Origin: Bradyrhizobium sp. BR13661
GTDB taxonomy: Bacteria > Pseudomonadota > Alphaproteobacteria > Rhizobiales > Xanthobacteraceae
Direction: 5' to 3'
Assembly: GCF_029892425.1 (NCBI RefSeq)
Contig: NZ_JARXWB010000024.1
Coordinates: 62,001-126,000 of the forward strand
DNA length: 64,000 nt
Positions 50,103 through 59,800 of the stretch are shown here, piece by piece. Below the pieces are notes generated by a model. It searched no databases. It was not told where the DNA came from and was given only the letters and a program-made list of their open reading frames with translations. Position 1 is the first letter of the stretch. Every line of letters starts with the position of its first letter. Position numbers and translations under genes: made by a program.

Positions 50103-50118
50103 CTGTCAGTTTCGACAG
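50103..50118. promoter_or_regulatory. Candidate lux-box before the luxI-family gene
   Basis: CTGTCAGTTTCGACAG has inverted CTGTC / GACAG arms and lies about 67 nt upstream of the synthase start and about 130 nt before the luxR-family gene. It is the kind of 16-20-bp palindrome bound by LuxR/TraR dimers. The core differs from the Ti-plasmid tra box. Confidence 0.45.
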
Positions 50119-50250
50119 GGGTGTGGGGAACACCGGCCTGCCCCAAAGCCGCCGTAAGGTCGCCGTAGACGGCGCACACGCAGGGCGCGAGTTTCGACGT
50201 AGTCGCGTCCTGTCGCGTTAGAATAGATATAAACTTGATTGAGAGGCGCC

Positions 50251-50979
50251 ATGAAAGATGTCCAAAGGGCCTGCCATGAATTTGTCGATTGTCTTCACAC
50301 TGCGCGCACCGAAGATGATTTCCGTCGCGTGGCGGAGCGGACCGCGCATGCATTGGGATTCCGGTGGTTTGCTTATTTCGGGCGCCATTCGGATGCCCGC
50401 AATCTGATCTCGTCCTATCCGAAGAGCTGGACCGATCACTACTTCGATGAACAATACGATGAGATCGATCCTGTTCTGCAGAAGCCCCTCACCCCATGCC
50501 GAGTGTTTCAATGGGACGGACGAGCTGCGCGATCTGCGAAATCCGCCCGAGAACGCCGTCTGTTTGACGATGCGCTCAGTTTCAAGATCAGGACAGGTTT
50601 GACGGTTCGGATTCCCGGCGGCAACGGACAATCCGCAGCGTTTACGCTGGCGGTAGATGACCGGAGCCTTGGACTCGACCGTTTTGTTGAGACCTCCCAG
50701 GATCTCCTGCAAATGATCGGCCTTACCTACCATGCGCATGTGAGCGCCAGGATGGGCCGAGCCTCGTTGACCGATCAGACGGGGACCGCGCTGACGCAGC
50801 GGGAACGGCAGTGCCTTGCATGGATATCTCAGGGTAAAACGATGCAAGACATTGCATCACTTCTCGACGTCACACCGCGGGGTGTGAAGTTCCATCTCGA
50901 CAACGCGCGGCGAAATCTTGCCGCATTGTCCCTTCCCCACGCCGTTGCGCTTGCGATTCGTCAGGGGTTATTGCCGTAA
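50251..50979 (+). CDS. LuxR/TraR-family quorum-sensing regulator
   Basis: This 242-residue protein has an N-terminal autoinducer domain with the expected Trp/Tyr/Asp residues (FRWFAYFG; SWTDHYFDEQYDEIDPVL; FQWDG) and a C-terminal LuxR helix-turn-helix (TQRERQCLAWISQGKTMQDIASLLDVTPRGVKFHLDNARRNL). The ATG at 50251 has GAGAGG upstream. It is divergent from the synthase and should activate the transfer operon when signal accumulates. No TraM-like antagonist is seen nearby. Confidence 0.9.
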   Translation: MKDVQRACHEFVDCLHTARTEDDFRRVAERTAHALGFRWFAYFGRHSDARNLISSYPKSWTDHYFDEQYDEIDPVLQKPLTPCRVFQWDGRAARSAKSARERRLFDDALSFKIRTGLTVRIPGGNGQSAAFTLAVDDRSLGLDRFVETSQDLLQMIGLTYHAHVSARMGRASLTDQTGTALTQRERQCLAWISQGKTMQDIASLLDVTPRGVKFHLDNARRNLAALSLPHAVALAIRQGLLP

Positions 50980-51365
50980 GCGATGCGTAGGTCTGGGTCA
51001 TTGGCCGATCTCCGGCGCCTGCATCGATTTTGCCCACAGGATGTGCCGCTCACAATTGTGCACATGCCCCCATTATCAGTGTTTGCGGGTTCGTCGAGAG
51101 AGCAATTGGGCGTCCCCCTCGGGGGCCGGGCCGGCGGCTGCGCTGAAGCCCCGCATGCGGGTCTTCCCCCTCGCGGGCGGCCATCCCTGACGCGAGCGGG
51201 TGCTTGACCCAATAGCCGCGAAGGCTGCCCTGATCTGGAAGGGTGCGAATCGATTGGTTTTACCTCCGTTGGCGCTACACTTCTCCACGGGAGGGCGATT
51301 CGTTGCCCGTCCCCTGCATGGTAGTAGGTCCTGCACTTCAACATTGGCTCGGCGGATGGACAAAC
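50980..51365. other. Intergenic stretch between the luxR-family gene and dnaB
   Basis: This is about 385 nt. It includes a C-run/G-run hairpin (CCCCCTCGGGGG near 51115) that may end the luxR transcript, and presumably the dnaB promoter. The open frames over it look like shadows; a longer dnaB reading frame starts inside it (51243, or ATG 51318). Confidence 0.4.
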
Positions 51366-52856
51366 GTGTCAGAAGCAGCATTCAAACTGAAACCGTTGGA
51401 AGCTCCACACTATCGCGAGCCACCGCACAACATCGAAGCTGAGCAAGCGCTGCTCGGCGCCATGCTGATCAACAACGACGCCTTTCATCGCGTTGCCGAT
51501 TTCCTGAAGGCTAATCATTTCTTCGAGCCTCTGCACGGTGGCATCTTTGAGGTGATTAGCGAGCTGATCCGCTCAAACAAAATTGCCAATCCAATTACCC
51601 TTAAGACGTTCCTTCCAGCAGCGCTCGATATTGCCGGACTATCGGCTGCGCAGTATCTCGCCCGCCTGGCTGCGGAAGCGACGACCGTCATCAACGCCGC
51701 CGATTACGGCCGAACCGTCTACGACCTCGCGGTACGACGCGAGTTGATCAAGATCGCCGAGGACATGCTCAATGACGCCTTTGACGCGGCCGTCGATTGC
51801 GCTCCGCAAGATCAGATCCAGCATGCCGAACAGCTTCTATACGAAATCGCCGAAACGGGACGCTATGGCGGCGGCTTCGAGACGTTTGAGACCGCGCTGG
51901 ACAACGCCATTGACAGGGCCGCGCAAGCTTACCAGTCCGATGGCAGGCTCTCGGGGCTTGCTACTGGCCTCAAGGATCTTGATGCCAAAATGGGCGGTCT
52001 TCAACCAACGGACCTCATCATCATCGCCGGCAGACCAGGCATGGGGAAGACGTCACTTGCCACGAATATAGCGTTCAACGTCGCAAGCGCCTACGACGCG
52101 ACAGAACAGGTCGACGGCTCGCCACGGCCCGTCGCCGGGGGCATCGTCGCCTTCTTCTCACTGGAAATGTCGTCGGAACAGCTTGCCACGCGCGTGCTCT
52201 CCGAACAGGCGGAAGTCCCCTCCTCGAGCATCAGGCGTGGCGACATTGGCGAGACCGATTTCGGCAGACTCCTCGACTGCCGCCAGAAAATGCGACGGCT
52301 GCCCCTCTTCATCGACCAGACAGGCGCGCTCTCCATTGCCCAGGTCGCGGCCCGCGCGCGCCGTCTGAAACGACAGCGAGGCCTGCACCTCATTGTCGTC
52401 GATTATATTCAGCTCATGCAGGGCAGATCGCAGCGCGCGACGCAGAATCGCGTTCAGGAAATCACGGAGATCACGACGGGTCTGAAAGCGCTGGCCAAGG
52501 AACTCAACGTCCCGGTCGTTGCGCTGTCCCAGCTCTCGCGCGGGGTCGAAAACCGCGACGAAAAGCGCCCGCAACTCTCCGATCTGCGCGAGTCAGGCTC
52601 GATTGAACAAGACGCCGACGTCGTCTTGTTCGTCTATCGCGAAGAGTATTATCTCAAGAACAAAGAGCCGAAGCCCGGCACCGACGAGCATCTCACTTGG
52701 GAATCCGAGATGAGGGACGCGCGCGGCCAGGCGGAAGTCATCATCGCAAAGCAGCGGCACGGTCCGACAGGAACAGTGGCGATGACGTTTCAAGGGGAAT
52801 TCACTCGCTTCTTCGACCTGGTCGAAGACAACCGCTTGCCGCGCCGATCGGATTAA
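51366..52856 (+). CDS. dnaB: DnaB-like replicative helicase of the element
   Basis: This protein of about 496 residues has the DnaB N-domain (YREPPHNIEAEQALLGAMLINNDAF) and the RecA-like domain with Walker A IIAGRPGMGKTSLATNIAF, Walker B LIVVDYIQLM and the arginine-finger region (QLSRGVENRDEKRPQLSDLRESGSIEQDAD). The GTG at 51366 was chosen because it starts 15 residues before PPHNIEAEQ, as in family members; ATG 51318 is possible. It is probably an element-encoded extra copy that helps replication of the transferred DNA. Confidence 0.88.
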   Translation: MSEAAFKLKPLEAPHYREPPHNIEAEQALLGAMLINNDAFHRVADFLKANHFFEPLHGGIFEVISELIRSNKIANPITLKTFLPAALDIAGLSAAQYLARLAAEATTVINAADYGRTVYDLAVRRELIKIAEDMLNDAFDAAVDCAPQDQIQHAEQLLYEIAETGRYGGGFETFETALDNAIDRAAQAYQSDGRLSGLATGLKDLDAKMGGLQPTDLIIIAGRPGMGKTSLATNIAFNVASAYDATEQVDGSPRPVAGGIVAFFSLEMSSEQLATRVLSEQAEVPSSSIRRGDIGETDFGRLLDCRQKMRRLPLFIDQTGALSIAQVAARARRLKRQRGLHLIVVDYIQLMQGRSQRATQNRVQEITEITTGLKALAKELNVPVVALSQLSRGVENRDEKRPQLSDLRESGSIEQDADVVLFVYREEYYLKNKEPKPGTDEHLTWESEMRDARGQAEVIIAKQRHGPTGTVAMTFQGEFTRFFDLVEDNRLPRRSD

Positions 52857-53296
52857 GCCCCGACTCTGGTCGCTCCTTCCACACGTTGCTTGGTCGGTCA
52901 CAAGCCATCGGGTCGAGCAATATCAAGTCAGCTCTACGGTCACCGCGCCGTCGGCGTACCGTCAACCTGATCTGAGCTAGTTCGCGCCCATCGTACCGCA
53001 TTCTTCGCTTATTCAAGGAAGAAGGATCACATTGTTTCTCGGTTTCGATGTCGCCGGCATGGACTCACCGGCGGGAGATGTACAGTTCGGCACACCCACT
53101 TCCGGAGAAGGACCACCCCGCTCTCGAATGGGCTTTCCTTGGTTCAAGCGCGGCCTTCCACGATCAACCCGCAAGGGGTTCGCTACGCAAGCGTGCGACC
53201 TCTTCGGCTTCGCCTGCGAGGTGACCGCAGCCGCCCCCGAACACTTCGGCGCCTGTCGAGCGGGGATGGTCCCCGCCGCAAGACGGGAGCCTTTCA
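52857..53296. other. Intergenic stretch after dnaB
   Basis: This is 440 nt with no convincing gene. The end of it forms a leader to the next small gene and contains the phrase GGAGCCTTTC directly before the start codon. The same phrase precedes the methyltransferase-helicase gene. Confidence 0.45.
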
Positions 53297-53473
53297 ATGT
53301 CGCACAATCTCACGCTCGCTCAGCACCATGCATTCGACTTGGCCCGCACGCTGCTGGTGCCGGTCATCCTTTTCCAAGCTGAGAACGAATTCGGCGTCAT
53401 GGTCTCCAGCGAATACGACGGCGAACAGGACGCCATCCTTCATGAATACGACCCGTGGACCCCGGCTCATTGA
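53297..53473 (+). CDS. 58-residue conserved-looking small protein
   Basis: This reading frame gives MSHNLTLAQHHAFDLARTLL, then VPVILFQAENEFGVMVSSEY and an acidic end (DGEQDAILHEYDPWTPAH). It has a good ribosome site (GGGAG, spacing 7). Composition is that of a folded cytoplasmic protein. Small genes of this kind recur on alphaproteobacterial conjugative elements beside Toprim and ParB genes. Function unknown. Confidence 0.65.
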   Translation: MSHNLTLAQHHAFDLARTLLVPVILFQAENEFGVMVSSEYDGEQDAILHEYDPWTPAH

Positions 53474-53675
53474 GCCGGGTGACCGGCTGCCGCTGGCGCC
53501 TTGCCGGCTGCAAGGGAGGCTTCGCCGCGCACCAGATGCGGCAATTGACCGTTGGTCAGCGCGCCCTTGCATTCGGCAGGCTTCGCGGCCGGTCAGGAAC
53601 GTTCCGCAAGGCTAGGAGCAAGAAAGACCAACGCAAGAGAGGGCGGACTTGCCTGCGCGAGTCCGGTGAAGGAAG

Positions 53676-54563
53676 ATGAACAAAAGAGAAATCGAAGGGT
53701 TGCGCGAAAAGGTCGGCTGCGCGGCCCTGCTCGAAAAAGAAGGCTGGAAAGTCGACATCAAGGAAAGCACCCGCCGCGCGATCAAATATCGACGCGACAG
53801 CAAGATCGTGATTGTCATCCATGACGGCCGCGGCTGGTTTGATCCGCTGTCGACCGCAAAAGGGGACGTGTTTTCGCTCGCCGAGCACCTCGGTGCCGCC
53901 GGCTTCACCGACGCGTGCGATCGTGTCGCTGATGTCGTCGGCTTCATCCCGAGCGCACCGGTCTGGCAACGTCCTGCCAAGCCGAAGGCGATTGGCTCGA
54001 TCGCGGTCCGTTGGCGACATCGCTTTGTGCCTCGGCCCGGCTCCCCGACCTGGCGTTATCTGACCGACGAACGGCACATCCCCGATCGCATCATCGCCGG
54101 TATTGTTGCCCATGGCCGGCTTCGGGAGGGTCCGCATGGCAGCATGTGGGCGGCGCACACAGATTCCCGCGACACCGTCACCGGCTGGGAAGAGCGCGGC
54201 CCGAGCTGGCGCGGCTTTGCGACCGGCGGCGCCAAGGAGCTGTTTCGCCTCGGTGCTTCCGATTGCGCACGCGTCTGCGTGACCGAAGCGGCGGTCGACG
54301 CCATGAGCCTAGCTGCGCTCGAAAAACTGCGTGATGACACGCTCTACGTCAGCACGGGAGGCGGATGGGCTCCGGCGACGGAGGACGCAATCCGGGCCTT
54401 GGCTGGGCGCGCCAACGTGCTGCTGGTGGCCGCGACCGATAACAATCGGCAGGGCGAGGTGTATGCCGGGCGAATTCGGTCGATCGCGGAGGAAACCGGA
54501 TCCCGTTTTGCACGATCCCGGCCGCGCGCCGACGATTGGAACGAAGACCTTTGCGCCGCGTGA
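53676..54563 (+). CDS. DUF3991/Toprim-domain protein
   Basis: This 295-residue protein has an N-terminal region (EKEGWKVDIKESTRRAIKYRR; HDGRGWFDPLSTAKGDVFSLAEHLG) typical of DUF3991, which is linked with relaxases and primases. The C-terminal Toprim-like fold follows (CVTEAAVDAMSLAALE; STGGGWAP; LLVAATDNNRQGEVYA). The acidic residues of the Toprim site are present in TEAAVDA and ATDNNRQG. A role in DNA processing or priming during transfer is likely. It lies downstream of the small 58-residue gene. Confidence 0.82.
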   Translation: MNKREIEGLREKVGCAALLEKEGWKVDIKESTRRAIKYRRDSKIVIVIHDGRGWFDPLSTAKGDVFSLAEHLGAAGFTDACDRVADVVGFIPSAPVWQRPAKPKAIGSIAVRWRHRFVPRPGSPTWRYLTDERHIPDRIIAGIVAHGRLREGPHGSMWAAHTDSRDTVTGWEERGPSWRGFATGGAKELFRLGASDCARVCVTEAAVDAMSLAALEKLRDDTLYVSTGGGWAPATEDAIRALAGRANVLLVAATDNNRQGEVYAGRIRSIAEETGSRFARSRPRADDWNEDLCAA

Positions 54564-54616
54564 GGCGGGCAACAGCGGGGGCGAAGGAGGACGCCAAGGG
54601 TAGGCATAGGTCCGTG

Positions 54617-54702
54617 CCGCATGCCCGCCCGGCGCGTCAAGGGAAGCTGCGCCCGCGTTCCGCGGCCCTTGACCCGCCGGACCGCAGATGCGGCCGCCCG
54701 AG
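54617..54702. repeat. Leader repeat A (86 bp)
   Basis: This segment is closely repeated at 55749-55836. Shared phrases include GCATGCCCG, GGCGCGTCAAGGG, CGCCCGCGTTCCGCGG, CCCTTGACCCG and GGCCGCCCGAG. The GTCAAGGG / CCCTTGAC arms can form a hairpin. It ends about 34 nt before the small gene at 54736. Confidence 0.75.
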
Positions 54703-54735
54703 GGTGTTTGCAACACCCAAAGGGAAGGGCCAACC

Positions 54736-55134
54736 ATGCCTTCTTTCACGATTGAGACGACCTATCGCCTGCCGGTCTATCGCCAGCAGACCTACGAGGC
54801 CGCGACGATGGAAGAGGCTTGTCGCCTCGCTGTCGACGACGACGAATGGTCTGACGAAAAACGCGACTACGAGTCCGCCGGCGAGACCTATGTGACGGGC
54901 ATCTGGTCTGGCGAGAATGCCGCCTACACCGGAGCCGCACAGCCGATTCCCGCTCACTATGTCGAGACGCCGCAGCGCATCGCGTTGCACCTTGAGGTGC
55001 TGCTCGGCCTCGTCAAGGTTCTCGCGAGCCAAAGCGACACCGAGCAACTCGACCGCGCCTTCCGGCTCGAGCGCGCGCAGCCGGCGATTGCCAAGGCGGA
55101 GGCAATACTCGCCGGCTCCCGCGACCCGGACTGA
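54736..55134 (+). CDS. Conserved-looking acidic small protein
   Basis: This 132-residue protein begins MPSFTIETTYRLPVYRQQTY and has the acidic segment EEACRLAVDDDEWSDEKRDYE, then ETYVTGIWSGENAAYTG. A helical C-terminus follows. The start at 54736 has a GGGAAGG ribosome site; the longer frame upstream runs through the leader repeat. It is a typical cargo gene of this kind of conjugative element. Function unknown. Confidence 0.7.
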   Translation: MPSFTIETTYRLPVYRQQTYEAATMEEACRLAVDDDEWSDEKRDYESAGETYVTGIWSGENAAYTGAAQPIPAHYVETPQRIALHLEVLLGLVKVLASQSDTEQLDRAFRLERAQPAIAKAEAILAGSRDPD

Positions 55135-55142
55135 CGAGGCTC

Positions 55143-55301
55143 ATGCGCGCTCCGCCTGACGGCGCAGCGAGCGCGCTTGTCGTATCTGCAAACCCTGCCG
55201 AATCGCGCATGGCGATCTCCGTATCGGTCGCGGACGTGCTGGACGCGGCGGCTCTCCAGTCAACGGGCAAGCCGTTTCCCATCGCGACACGCGATCGGTG
55301 A
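55143..55301 (+). CDS. Possible 52-residue small protein
   Basis: This short frame reads MRAPPDGAASALVVSANPAE, then SRMAISVSVADVLDAAALQS and a polar end. Its stop overlaps a GTG that opens the frame of the next gene. The composition is not shadow-like, but there is no strong ribosome site and I cannot confirm it. It could be non-coding. Confidence 0.35.
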   Translation: MRAPPDGAASALVVSANPAESRMAISVSVADVLDAAALQSTGKPFPIATRDR

Positions 55302-55360
55302 CCCTCGTTGAACCCGTCCTGCGAAGCGTCCACCGCAACGGAGATCGAAAGGCGCTGTCG

Positions 55361-55669
55361 ATGTGCAGGGTTCTCAACAAGCATCACGCAGGCGTGCCCG
55401 CGGGCGCGGTCTATATCGGGCGCGGCAGCAAGTGGGGCAATCCGTTCCGGATCGGTCCCGACGGCGATCGCTCAGCAGTGATAGCAAAATACGAGCGCTG
55501 GCTTGCGGATCAGCATCAGCTCTTGCGCGCACTGGACGAGTTGCGGGGGCGCGATCTCGTCTGCTGGTGCGCGCCGCGACCGTGTCACGGCGATCTGCTG
55601 CTGCGGCTCGCCAATGCGACGCGCGATGAGCGGATCGCTTGGTGGCGGCGCGTCAAGGTGGCGGCGTGA
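55361..55669 (+). CDS. DUF4326-domain protein
   Basis: This 102-residue protein has the DUF4326 signature VYIGRGSKWGNPFRIGPDGDR, then AVIAKYERWLADQ and LVCWCAPRPCHGDLLLRLAN. The CWCxPxxCHxD ending suggests a metal- or nucleotide-binding pocket, but the family's function is unknown. The start at 55361 places it as in relatives (N-terminal VLNKHHAGVPAGAVYIG); an upstream GTG at 55298 that overlaps the small frame before it is an alternative. Confidence 0.8.
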   Translation: MCRVLNKHHAGVPAGAVYIGRGSKWGNPFRIGPDGDRSAVIAKYERWLADQHQLLRALDELRGRDLVCWCAPRPCHGDLLLRLANATRDERIAWWRRVKVAA

Positions 55670-55748
55670 GCGCACAACCACTGTCTTGTCCGGTCCCGCG
55701 CGTGAAGGAGGGAAGAGAGAATGGGAGAAAGGACAAAAAACCCCGCTG

Positions 55749-55836
55749 CCGCATGCCCGGCCGGCGCGTCAAGGGTGAAGCTTCGCCCGCGTTCCGCGGC
55801 CCTTGACCCGTCGGACCGGAGAGGCGGCCGCCCGAG
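55749..55836. repeat. Leader repeat B (88 bp)
   Basis: This is the second copy of the leader repeat at 54617-54702, with a few base changes and the same GTCAAGGG / CCCTTGAC hairpin. It ends 79 nt before the DUF1419 gene. Confidence 0.75.
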
Positions 55837-55915
55837 AGGTGTGACGAAGGACTGAAGTGATGAGGGGATCAGGCGGATCGCCCGCGCTTCAGCCGCAACA
55901 GGCCAGGAGCCGCTC

Positions 55916-56521
55916 ATGCACACCTCATCCGCAATCCGCAAGATTTTCGAAGGCGTCGCGTCGCGCCACGAGATGCACCACATGTTCAACCGTCATCGCG
56001 GCGCACCCGCCTTGGCCGACGGCGATGCGGGCGATCTGTTCGCCGGCGAGTGGTTCGAGATCGCCGAGTGCGACTACGAGTATATGCTCGACATCCTGCC
56101 GCCGCTGTTCATGCGCGGTGACATGTTCGCGCTCAGCGAATATATGACCGGCAGCGTCACCAGTGTCTTCTTCGCGCTCTCAATCGATGGCTGCACCCGG
56201 TGGTTTCACGGTTATTGCGACCTTTCCGATCGCGGCTCGCCCGATCGCATGAAGGCCGCGATCGTCGATCGCGAGACGCGGCCGGTGCGCGCCATGACCC
56301 GCGAAGAACGGCTTGAGCACATCTGGTCGTGCACGCATGACGATTATCGCGGCTATGCAGGCGAGCGCTGGCCTGCCGCTATGCGCGGCAAGCGAACCGT
56401 TCTGGTCTATGGCGGTGATCGAGGCACCGTCCTGAAACTGCTCGACGACCTCACGGACGACGAAGTATCCGCCAAGCTCCCCGTGCAGCTGCGTCATTTG
56501 CCACAGCCGGTCGCAGCGTGA
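55916..56521 (+). CDS. DUF1419-family protein
   Basis: This 201-residue protein matches the DUF1419 pattern: YEYMLDILPPLFMRGDMFALSEYMTGSVTSVFFAL, FHGYCDLSDRGSPDRMKAA and LVYGGDRGTVLKLLDDLTDDEVSAKLPVQLRHLP. The family is known mainly from rhizobial plasmids and integrative elements. Function unknown; it has no signal peptide or membrane helix. The start at 55916 precedes the conserved region directly. It is followed at 18 nt by the next small gene. Confidence 0.85.
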   Translation: MHTSSAIRKIFEGVASRHEMHHMFNRHRGAPALADGDAGDLFAGEWFEIAECDYEYMLDILPPLFMRGDMFALSEYMTGSVTSVFFALSIDGCTRWFHGYCDLSDRGSPDRMKAAIVDRETRPVRAMTREERLEHIWSCTHDDYRGYAGERWPAAMRGKRTVLVYGGDRGTVLKLLDDLTDDEVSAKLPVQLRHLPQPVAA

Positions 56522-56539
56522 GCGAGAGGGGGTCCGTCC

Positions 56540-56734
56540 ATGGAAGCGACCTACTCCCGCCTCGGAGTTTACGTTCACGCCCCTTGGCGTGCCGTCGTGC
56601 GCGCTGCGCGATCGCGGATCGCAAAACAACACCGCCATGATCCGGCGCTGAAGCAGGCGCGCAAGCGCTTTTATTCCGAAATGCTGGCCTGCCAGGCCAG
56701 GCATAAGCATCTCGTCCGCACGTTCCGGCTCTGA
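56540..56734 (+). CDS. 64-residue basic small protein
   Basis: This protein has a strongly basic, helical sequence (VVRAARSRIAKQHRHDPALK, then QARKRFYSEMLACQARHKHL). The basic charge suggests nucleic-acid contact. A purine-rich ribosome site (GAGAGGGGG) lies upstream. It sits between the DUF1419 and methyltransferase-helicase genes; the family is not recognised. Confidence 0.65.
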   Translation: MEATYSRLGVYVHAPWRAVVRAARSRIAKQHRHDPALKQARKRFYSEMLACQARHKHLVRTFRL

Positions 56735-56842
56735 CGTCCGCTCAGAGCCGATCCTTCACCCCTCACCTTCACGCAATCGCGTCGCCTGCCGGGCCTGCTG
56801 CCGGCGGGACGTTCGCGTGCGCCCGTTCGACAGGAGCCTTTC

Positions 56843-59800
56843 ATGGCGCAACACGATCCGTTTACGCTTGATCTCTTCGGCAACACGTCGCTCTCTTCGG
56901 GGCTCGACCTTGGCGTCACGGCCTTTCCATCCACCCTTGAAACGGACGGCGACGACGGTGATGCGCCGCACCCTCCGGCGGTCGCGCGTATAGAACCGTC
57001 CGCTGATCGACCCACCAGCCGAGCTAGGGGCGAGACGTTCTACCTCGCTGGAACGCGGGGCCTTGCCAGATCTTGGCGCGATCGGGCGCGCGACAATCTC
57101 TCCGCCATCCGCCTTGCGGCCGTGATCGAAGGCGATCAGCGTCCCGCCACCGCCGCCGAACAGGCGCAGCTCATTCGCTTCACCGGCTTCGGCGCATCCG
57201 AACTCGCCAATGGCGTTTTCAGGCGCCCGGGCGACGATGATTTCCGCCACGGTTGGGAGGAGATCGGCGCGGGGCTGGAATCGGCGGTCGGCGCGGGGGA
57301 CTACGCCTCGCTCGCCCGCTGCACCCAGTACGCCCATTTCACGCCCGAATACATTGTGCGCGCGGTCTGGGCCGGCGTGACGCGGCTCGGCTTTCGTGGC
57401 GGACGTGTGCTCGAGCCTGGTATCGGCACGGGCCTGTTTTCGGCGCTGATGCCCGAGAAACTACGCGCGGCGTGCTATCTCACCGGCGTCGAGCTCGATC
57501 CGGTCACCGCGCGCATCGCAGCCTTGCTGCATCCTCGCGCCAACATCATCAACCAGGACTTCGCACGAACCGAACTCCCCCAGCACTTTGATCTCGCGAT
57601 CGGCAATCCGCCGTTTTCCGATCGCACGGTGCGCAGCGACCGGGTGTTCCGGTCCCTCGGCCTTCGGCTGCACGATTATTTCATCGTCAAGGCGATCGAC
57701 CGGCTGAAGCCCGGAGGTCTCGCCGCTTTCGTCACATCGCATGGCACGATGGACAAAGCGGACGCGTCCGCGCGCGAGCACATCGCCGGAACGGCCGATC
57801 TTGTCGGTGCCGTCCGGCTGCCCGAGGGCAGCTTCCGCGCCGACGCCGGCACCGACGTTGGCGTCGATATCCTCTTCTTCCGAAAGCGCCGCGATGGCGA
57901 TGCTCCCGGCGCCGACGCCTGGCTCGATCACGCCGAAATCCATCCCGCAACGGAGCATGAGGGCGCTATCCGGGTGAACCGCCATTTCGCGGAACATCCG
58001 AATATGGTGCTCGGTGAGCATGCACTCGCGTCTGGCCCCTACGGTGAGACGTACACTTGCGTACCGCGCCCGACGGTCGTGCTCGAAGACGCGCTTACCG
58101 CCACCATCCTCCATCTTCCGGATGCCATCTACGACGGCGACCCGGAGACAACCGGCTTCGATGCTGACGAGACGCAGACGGTTGTCGCAACCGCCGCCGG
58201 CGTCAGCATCCGTGAAGGAAGTTATTTCGTCGGCAGGAACATGGCCTTGATGCAGATGGTCGACGGCACAACCGTCATCATTCCTGTGAAGAAGGGCAGG
58301 AATGCCGACGGCGTCTTCGCCAAGCACGCGCGGATCATTCGCAAGCTGATCCCGATCCGCGACGCCGTGCGCGAGATCTTGAAGTGCCAGGAGACCGACC
58401 ATCCGTGGAAGCAGGCGCAGGTCCGGTTGCGCATCGCCTGGAGCTCTTTCGTCCGCGACTTCGGGCCGATCAACACCACGGTCGTATCGTCCCTGGAAGA
58501 CGAGGAGACCGGTGAAGTGCGCGAGACGCACCGCCGGCCCAATCTGGCTCCGTTCGCGGATGACCCGGATTGCTGGCTCGTCGCTTCGATCGAAGACTAT
58601 GACCTCGAGACGAACACGGCGAGACCCGGGCCGATCTTCACTGAGCGCGTGATTGCGCCGCCACCGGCGCCTGTCATCGCCTCTGCCGCCGACGCGCTCG
58701 CCGTCGTGCTGAACGAGCGGGGCACGGTCGATCCCGATCACATCGCGGAGCTTTTGCACCGCGGCGTCGACGACGTGATCGGTGAACTCGGCGACGCCAT
58801 CTTCCGCGATCCCGCGACCGGCGCGTGGCACACCGCCGACGGCTATCTCTCCGGTGCGGTCCGCTCGAAGCTCGCCACAGCGGAAGCCGCCGCGGCCCTC
58901 GACCCGGCCTATGCGCGTAACGTCGAGGCGCTCGGGCGCGTCCAGCCGGCCGACCTTCGTCCATCCGACATCACGGCGCGGCTTGGTGCCCCCTGGATCC
59001 CGGCCGCCGACATCATCGCCTTCGTGAAGGAGACGATGGATGCCGACATCACCATCCACCACACGTCCGAGCTCGCCTGCTGGACCGTGAATGCGCGCCA
59101 GCTCGAATGGAGCGCCGCCGGCACCACCGACTGGGGCACCCATCGTCGCCACGCCGGACTTCTTCTGTCAGACGCGCTCAACTCGTCGATCCCGCAGATC
59201 TTCGACACGGTCAAGGACGGCGACAGCGAGCGGCGCGTGCTCAACACCGTCGAGACGGAGGCAGCGAAAGACAAACTCGCCAAGATCAAGTCGGCGTTTC
59301 AGTCATGGATCTGGTCCGATCCGGACCGAACCGATCGGTTGGCCCGGCTCTATAACGACACCTTCAACAACATCGTGCCCCGACATTTCAACGGGGATCA
59401 TCTGCAGCTCCCGGGCGCCTCTGGCGCCTTTTCTCTATATGGGCACCAGAAGCGGGCGATCTGGCGGATCATCGCTTCGGGAAGCACCTATGTCGCCCAC
59501 GCCGTCGGCGCCGGCAAGACGCTGTCCATCGCGGCTGCGGTCATGGAGCAGCGCCGCCTCGGCCTCGTCAACAAGGCGATGCTCGTCGTACCCGGCCACT
59601 GCCTGGCGCAGGCGGCGCGGGAATTTCTCGCCCTGTATCCGAACGCCCGCATCCTCGTGGCGGATGAAACCAATTTCGTGAAGGAGAAGCGCCATCGCTT
59701 CCTCAGCCGCGCCGCCACGGCGAGCTGGGACGCGATCGTCATCACCCACAGCGCCTTCAAGTTCATTCCCGTCCCGTCCGCCTTTGAGGCGCAGATGATC

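Noticed and set aside
51111..51127. C-run/G-run palindrome as a regulatory operator
   Set aside because: A simple hairpin without matching copies elsewhere; at most a weak terminator.
53032..53382. 116-residue plus-strand open frame after dnaB
   Set aside because: No ribosome site and low-information sequence; the 58-residue gene in another frame has both a ribosome site and protein-like composition.
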